Notes under the pieces: generated by a model
Database searches by the model: none
The model's input: the letters and a program-made list of their open reading frames with translations, nothing else
Told to the model about the DNA's origin: nothing
Translations under genes and position numbers: made by a program
Part shown: piece by piece, positions 7,385-11,143 of the stretch
Layout of the letters: every line of letters begins with the position of its first letter
Numbering within the stretch: position 1 is the stretch's first letter
NCBI GenBank assembly: GCA_023393485.1
Contig: JAEWLD010000151.1
Span: 1 to 11,143, forward strand
Direction of reading: 5' to 3'
Origin: Bacteroidota bacterium
GTDB lineage: Bacteria > Bacteroidota > Bacteroidia > Flavobacteriales > Flavobacteriaceae
Length of the DNA stretch: 11,143 nucleotides

Positions 7385-7406
7385 TTTCTTTTAGAAAAAT
7401 TACGGG

Positions 7407-7445
7407 AAAACCTTCATCATACCGATGAAGGTTTTTTATTTTTAT
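7407..7445 (+). terminator. Intrinsic terminator after the OmpH/Skp-like gene
   Basis: A perfect 12-bp stem, AAAACCTTCATC (7407-7418) and GATGAAGGTTTT (7424-7435), with a 5-nt loop is followed by a T-rich tract to 7445. It starts 22 nt after the stop codon. The A-run before the stem and the T-run after it suggest it could also work in reverse, but the only minus-strand genes end far away at 9723. Confidence 0.9.
7437..7444 (+). promoter_or_regulatory. Possible -7 box for the helicase gene
   Basis: TATTTTTA fits TAnnTTTG at 7 of 8 positions and ends 19 nt before the helicase ATG, the same spacing as the other two plus-strand -7 boxes here. It lies inside the terminator's T-tract, so the match could simply reflect base composition. 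No -33 TTG is visible upstream. Confidence 0.25.
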
Positions 7446-7463
7446 AAGCTTAAATTCCAGCCA

Positions 7464-9731
7464 ATGAATGCCCATTTGGATGCTGCCGCTTATGTCTTGC
7501 GATTCATCAACCAAACCAATCAGTCAATTTTCCTGACGGGCCAAGCCGGTACTGGCAAAACCACGTTGTTGCGCGAAATTATCCGGACGACGCACAAAAA
7601 TACGGTCGTTGTTGCGCCCACCGGAATTGCGGCTTTGAATGCCGGCGGCGTTACGATACATTCGATGTTCCAGTTGCCGCTCGCCTCATTTATCCCCGAA
7701 CAAAAAGTGCACTTTGAGCTGAATGGCCAGGCGCGGTTTGAAACCCGTGACACGTTGCGCGGCCATTTCAAACAGTCGGCACAGAAGCTCGCCGTGATCC
7801 GTAATATGGAATTGCTCGTGATTGACGAGGTCAGCATGCTCCGCGCAGATTTGCTTGACGCAATGGAATTCATGCTGCAATCGGTCCGCAAGAATAAATT
7901 GCCTTTTGGCGGCGTCCAGGTTTTGTTTATCGGCGATTTGCTGCAATTGCCGCCCGTGGTCAAAAATGAAGAATGGAAAGTGTTGCGTAAGTACTATCGC
8001 GGGATATTTTTCTTCCACGCGCTCGCCGTTGCGCAAAGTCCGCCGATTTATATCGAGCTTTCAAAGATTTACCGCCAGTCTGACGACCGTTTCATCGCGA
8101 TACTCAACAACCTGAGAAACAATAAAATAACGGCCGCCGATGTTGAAACGCTCAACAGTTTCACTAAACCCGGGTTTGATGTCGAAAGCCATCCGGGTTA
8201 TATCGTGCTGACTACGCACAACGCCAAGGCAGACGCGATCAATGCACGCGCACTGGGCAATCTCAATGAGGAATCGGTGACTTTTTACGCCGAAATCACA
8301 GGCGATTTCCCCGATAAAATATTTCCTGTTGATGAAGCGCTCGTTCTCAAGGAAGGCGCACAAATCATGTTTGTCAAAAATGATTTGTCGGCAGAAAGGA
8401 ATTATTTCAACGGAAAAACCGGCACGATCAAATCGCTCTCGCCAAATGAAATCCTGGTCTATTTTCCGGACGAAGACAAAACCATCGAAGTTGATCGTTA
8501 CGAATGGCGAAATATCCGCTACTACGTTGACGATGTAACCAAGGAAATCAAGGAGGAAATCCTCGGGACGTTCGTCCATTACCCGATCAAGCTCGCATGG
8601 GCAATCACGGTCCACAAAAGTCAGGGTTTGACATTTGACAAAGCTGCAATCGATGTGTCGGATGTTTTCGCGCCCGGGCAGGCCTACGTTGCTTTTTCGC
8701 GTTTGCGCTCGTTAAACGGCCTTATTTTGCTTTCTCCGCTACAGATGAAAGGCATTGCTAGCGACGAGGAAGTCATGCGCTACGCCGAGCAGAAAGCCGA
8801 CGCGGGAAATCTTGAAAATGCGCTTCAGCTGCAAACGCGACGTTTCATCCATCAGTCGCTTAAAGACAGTTTCACGTGGAAGGAATTGGCGCAGCAATGG
8901 CGAAATCACGCATTCAGCCACAGCGATGAAGGCGGCAAATCTGTAAAGTCCAAACATCAATCGTGGGCCAAACAACAGGCTGATGCGATCGCTGCGCTGA
9001 TCGAACCGTCTGGAAAATTCCTGTTGCAACTCGATCGGTTGTTTTCGGTCGAGGAGTTTGACGCCGCATTCGTCGCCCAACGCGTGGCTGCCGCGCACGA
9101 TTATTTCATTGCACCGCTCGATAGTCTGGCGACGCAAATCCTGACCAAACTCGCGGAAGTATCGCGGCTCAAAAAAGCCAAAGCGTTCTATGAGGAATTG
9201 GTTACGCTCGAAGAAATGCAAATCAAAGCCGTACTTAAACTCTTGCGCGCCAAGCGATTGACAGAAATTGTCGTTGCCGGAGAGGAAATCTGCAAGGAAA
9301 ATCTCGTGACCGATGCGATCAAAACCTATAAACAGCGAAAACTCGATACGGTTCGCGCACTTTTTCTCGAGCAACATGCAGAATTGATCGAAGACGATAT
9401 TTCCGAAAACCGGTACGCGAAGAAAAAAGGCAGGAAAGAGCCGAAAAAATCAACTGTCGAGGAAACTTTTGAACTCTGGCAGCAAAACCTCACGATCAAG
9501 GAAATCGCGAAAGAGCGAAAACTGACGGCGCAAACCATATCGACGCATTTAGCCAAGCTGATTGCGATAAAACAAATCAGCATCCGCGACGTTTTGCCTG
9601 AAGACAAAATCATTGCCCTGGCGCGCGCGTTTGTAGGTTACGACCAGGAAACGCTCAATCCGCTCAAGGAAAAATACGGCGACGAATTTACATGGGACGA
9701 ACTTAAATTGTTCAAAGCCAGCCTAAGCTAA
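7464..9731 (+). CDS. PIF1-like superfamily 1 DNA helicase with C-terminal helix-turn-helix
   Basis: A 755-residue ATP-dependent helicase of the PIF1/RecD-like group of superfamily 1, expected to unwind DNA in the cytoplasm. Visible motifs are Walker A GQAGTGKT (residues 26-33), motif Ia APTGIAALNAGG (51-62), Walker B LLVIDEVSML (117-126), motif III GDLLQLPP (157-164), VHKSQGLTFD (383-392), and motif VI GQAYVAFSR with the likely arginine finger Arg413. Residues 430-660 are helical and poorly assigned. Residues 664-700 look like a winged helix or helix-turn-helix (LTIKEIAKERKLTAQTISTH), a fusion seen in Bacteroidetes relatives. The ATG at 7464 is preferred over one at 7425, which lies in the terminator stem and would add 13 non-conserved residues. 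The 3' end overlaps the convergent DoxX gene by 9 bp. Confidence 0.92.
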   Translation: MNAHLDAAAYVLRFINQTNQSIFLTGQAGTGKTTLLREIIRTTHKNTVVVAPTGIAALNAGGVTIHSMFQLPLASFIPEQKVHFELNGQARFETRDTLRGHFKQSAQKLAVIRNMELLVIDEVSMLRADLLDAMEFMLQSVRKNKLPFGGVQVLFIGDLLQLPPVVKNEEWKVLRKYYRGIFFFHALAVAQSPPIYIELSKIYRQSDDRFIAILNNLRNNKITAADVETLNSFTKPGFDVESHPGYIVLTTHNAKADAINARALGNLNEESVTFYAEITGDFPDKIFPVDEALVLKEGAQIMFVKNDLSAERNYFNGKTGTIKSLSPNEILVYFPDEDKTIEVDRYEWRNIRYYVDDVTKEIKEEILGTFVHYPIKLAWAITVHKSQGLTFDKAAIDVSDVFAPGQAYVAFSRLRSLNGLILLSPLQMKGIASDEEVMRYAEQKADAGNLENALQLQTRRFIHQSLKDSFTWKELAQQWRNHAFSHSDEGGKSVKSKHQSWAKQQADAIAALIEPSGKFLLQLDRLFSVEEFDAAFVAQRVAAAHDYFIAPLDSLATQILTKLAEVSRLKKAKAFYEELVTLEEMQIKAVLKLLRAKRLTEIVVAGEEICKENLVTDAIKTYKQRKLDTVRALFLEQHAELIEDDISENRYAKKKGRKEPKKSTVEETFELWQQNLTIKEIAKERKLTAQTISTHLAKLIAIKQISIRDVLPEDKIIALARAFVGYDQETLNPLKEKYGDEFTWDELKLFKASLS
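8868..8883. other. Weak parS-like site inside the helicase gene
   Basis: AGTTTCACGTGGAAGG shares the 13-bp block GTTTCACGTGGAA with the site at 3945-3960; the mismatches are the first and last two positions. It codes for DSFTWKE in the helicase, so the match may be due to codons alone. The right arm is incomplete, so any ParB binding would be weaker than at the two sites around mnmG. Confidence 0.3.
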
Positions 9732-10103
9732 CCAATATACGGCCATCACTGCCGGAATGAAATAAATCGCGATGGTCCGCGCCCCGTCGTAATCCTTGGC
9801 GATCCGTTGCCCGAAAAGCAAAAGAATCAGTGCGATGCAGGAAAAGAGTGCGCCGTAATAGCCGTACATGTGTTCGCGCGTGACGAGCAATTCAATCACG
9901 CCGACACTGCAAAGTATACCGGATGCAAGCTCAAGTGCGAGAATAATAAATAGCGCTTCAGGTACATTATTGCGCAAAATCGTCTTTGAGAAATGATCTT
10001 TCAACCACTCGACGTTGCCCTTCCAGTCAGCGACCTTGTCGTAGCCGGATTGTAGGAATGTCACGGCCAGAAAAGCGAGAATCAGAATTGAGGCGATATT
10101 CAT
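9723..10103 (-). CDS. DoxX-like small integral membrane protein
   Basis: A 126-residue protein with about four membrane segments (residues 4-20, 50-73, 79-98 and 108-125). The first turn contains FLQSGYDKVADWKGNVEWL, similar to the GxxKl-type segment after the first helix of DoxX/DoxD-family proteins. This family includes subunits of quinone-linked oxidoreductases and many members of unknown role; nothing in this sequence decides between them. The ATG at 10103 lies 3 nt after the holB stop, so the two genes form an operon and share expression. The TAG at 9725-9723 overlaps the last codons and stop of the convergent helicase gene. Confidence 0.75.
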   Translation of the reverse strand: MNIASILILAFLAVTFLQSGYDKVADWKGNVEWLKDHFSKTILRNNVPEALFIILALELASGILCSVGVIELLVTREHMYGYYGALFSCIALILLLFGQRIAKDYDGARTIAIYFIPAVMAVYWLA

Positions 10104-10106
10104 ACG

Positions 10107-11143
10107 CTATTTTTTATGGATTAAACGCGTGAGTTTGATAGACAAATCGGTCAGGATGATCTTGGCGTTGCCGTTGCGCTCGATGTGATACATCGCGTCC
10201 GACAATTCCTTGAAAATGTCCTGAATGTTGTTTCCGTGTACAAACGGCGCGAAATTCTCCAGTTTAAATTTATCGATTTTTGGCTCCATGTAAACCAGGC
10301 TGGTCACTTGGTAATTCAAAAGCAACGTCTGGCGGAACATGTCAATGCAATATTCGAGAAATTTCTTTTGCGTTTCACGGCCGAGCGCCGCAATTTTTTC
10401 GCTCCACGAAATCAAGTCATTGATCGCCGATGCATTGCCTTTGGCCCGGAACGCAGCGCGGACCCATTGAACAAACCACTCTTCAAACGGTGTATCTTCG
10501 CCGTCTTCATGCAGCAGATGCAGCGCTTTGTTGTAATTTCCCTGTGATTGATGGGCGATATTCTTGGCTTTCCTCGATTCAACGCCTTCACGTGAAACGA
10601 GCGCTTCGGCTATCGAATTTTCGTGCAGCCGATTGAAATTCAAAACCTGGCAGCGCGACCTGATCGTGCCGATGATGTCCTGTTCATTTTCGGTGATCAG
10701 GATAAAAACTGTTTTTGCAGGCGGTTCTTCAATGATTTTCAGCAGTTTGTTCGCGGCTTCCATGTTCATTTTGTCGGCCATCCAGACAATCATGATTTTG
10801 TAGCCGCCTTCGAACGATTTCAGCGCCAAAGACTTGAGTACTTCCTGCGCATCTTCAACGCGGATCAGTCCCTGTTTGTTTGCCACGCCGAGCATTTGGT
10901 ACCAGTCAAACAGTCCGCCGTAAGGGTTTTTGGTGACGAATTCACGCCAATCGGCTAGGAAATCTGCGCTTTTTGGTTTGGATTTTACATCTTCGGTCGA
11001 TACTGTCGGATACACAAAATGAAGATCGGGATGCGACAAATGGCCGAATTTGAGATTGCAGCTTTCGTTGCCGCCTTCATTTTCGCTGCCCGAATTGCCG
11101 CAAAGAATATACTGCGCATAAGCAATTGCCATCGGTAAAGTGC
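10107..11143 (-). CDS. holB: DNA polymerase III delta' subunit, 5' end cut by window edge
   Basis: The delta' subunit is part of the clamp loader that places the beta sliding clamp on primed DNA. About 344 C-terminal residues are visible. The reading frame stays open to the window edge (residues TLP precede the Met at 11132), so that Met is internal and the true start lies outside; roughly 40 residues are missing by comparison with family length. Key blocks are GGYKIMIVWMADKMNMEAANKLLKIIEEPP (the family's NALLKxLEEPP), FILITENE, and TIRSRCQVLNF with the conserved SRC motif. Only two cysteines (in CGN and ESCN) remain where E. coli delta' has four zinc ligands. The codon before the Thr in the P-loop region ends in GC, so it cannot encode the Walker lysine; delta' normally does not hydrolyse ATP. 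DoxX follows after 3 nt. Confidence 0.92.
   Translation of the reverse strand, partial: TLPMAIAYAQYILCGNSGSENEGGNESCNLKFGHLSHPDLHFVYPTVSTEDVKSKPKSADFLADWREFVTKNPYGGLFDWYQMLGVANKQGLIRVEDAQEVLKSLALKSFEGGYKIMIVWMADKMNMEAANKLLKIIEEPPAKTVFILITENEQDIIGTIRSRCQVLNFNRLHENSIAEALVSREGVESRKAKNIAHQSQGNYNKALHLLHEDGEDTPFEEWFVQWVRAAFRAKGNASAINDLISWSEKIAALGRETQKKFLEYCIDMFRQTLLLNYQVTSLVYMEPKIDKFKLENFAPFVHGNNIQDIFKELSDAMYHIERNGNAKIILTDLSIKLTRLIHKK
10584..10599. other. Very weak parS-like half site inside holB
   Basis: The sequence GCCTTCACGTGAAACG has an intact core and right arm (CACGTGAAAC) but a poor left arm, matching 12 of 16 parS positions. It lies in the coding sequence of the delta' subunit. It is listed because it is the fourth parS-like CACGTG in less than 7 kb; on its own it would not be noteworthy. 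Confidence 0.15.

Noticed and set aside
7425..7463. Upstream ATG adding 13 residues to the helicase
   Set aside because: It lies in the right arm of the terminator stem, and the extra residues do not resemble helicase sequence.
8739..9377. Open frame of 212 codons on the minus strand inside the helicase gene
   Set aside because: The opposite strand encodes conserved helicase sequence; the predicted protein has no family resemblance and reflects codon bias.
1..11143. DnaA-box cluster or replication origin within the window
   Set aside because: I saw no TTATCCACA-type boxes or AT-rich unwinding region; the parS-like sites suggest origin proximity only.

Overview
This window looks like chromosomal core sequence from a Flavobacteriaceae-type member of the Bacteroidetes, probably Flavobacterium or a close relative with moderate GC. 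Three things support this: the protein sequences (DUF4175 protein, YbeY, MnmG, an OmpH/Skp-like lipoprotein and a delta' clamp-loader subunit of the flavobacterial kind), promoter -7 boxes of the Bacteroidetes TAnnTTTG form, and the near absence of Shine-Dalgarno sequences. There are no transposases, phage genes, tRNAs, rRNAs or CRISPR arrays.

Layout. Positions 1-188 are non-coding. They hold a heptanucleotide tandem repeat (52-128) between a minus-strand promoter-like box facing out of the window and a plus-strand promoter in front of the first gene. On the plus strand come a very large membrane-anchored coiled-coil DUF4175 protein (189-3539), ybeY (3536-3943, 4-nt overlap), mnmG (3961-5838), a class I SAM methyltransferase (5904-6755), an OmpH/Skp-family lipoprotein with its own promoter (6821-7384), a strong intrinsic terminator (7407-7445), and a PIF1-like helicase with a C-terminal helix-turn-helix (7464-9731). 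A minus-strand pair, holB (delta' subunit, cut by the right edge) and a DoxX-like membrane protein, converges on the helicase and overlaps it by 9 bp. No stretch of more than 300 bp lacks a gene.

How the genes relate. The first block joins rRNA maturation (YbeY) and tRNA wobble-uridine modification (MnmG) to an uncharacterised envelope protein. The second block carries an envelope chaperone-like lipoprotein and DNA replication or helicase functions (PIF1-like helicase, delta').

Most interesting observation. mnmG is bracketed by two ParB-binding (parS) centromere-like sites. A full 16-nt consensus match, TGTTTCACGTGGAACA (3945-3960), fills the ybeY-mnmG gap up to the base before the ATG. A perfect 14-bp palindrome, GTTTCACGTGAAAC (5838-5851), begins at the last base of the mnmG stop codon. 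Two weaker look-alikes lie inside the helicase and holB genes. If real, the window is part of the chromosome's centromere region and probably lies in the origin-proximal part of the chromosome, although I found no DnaA-box cluster here.
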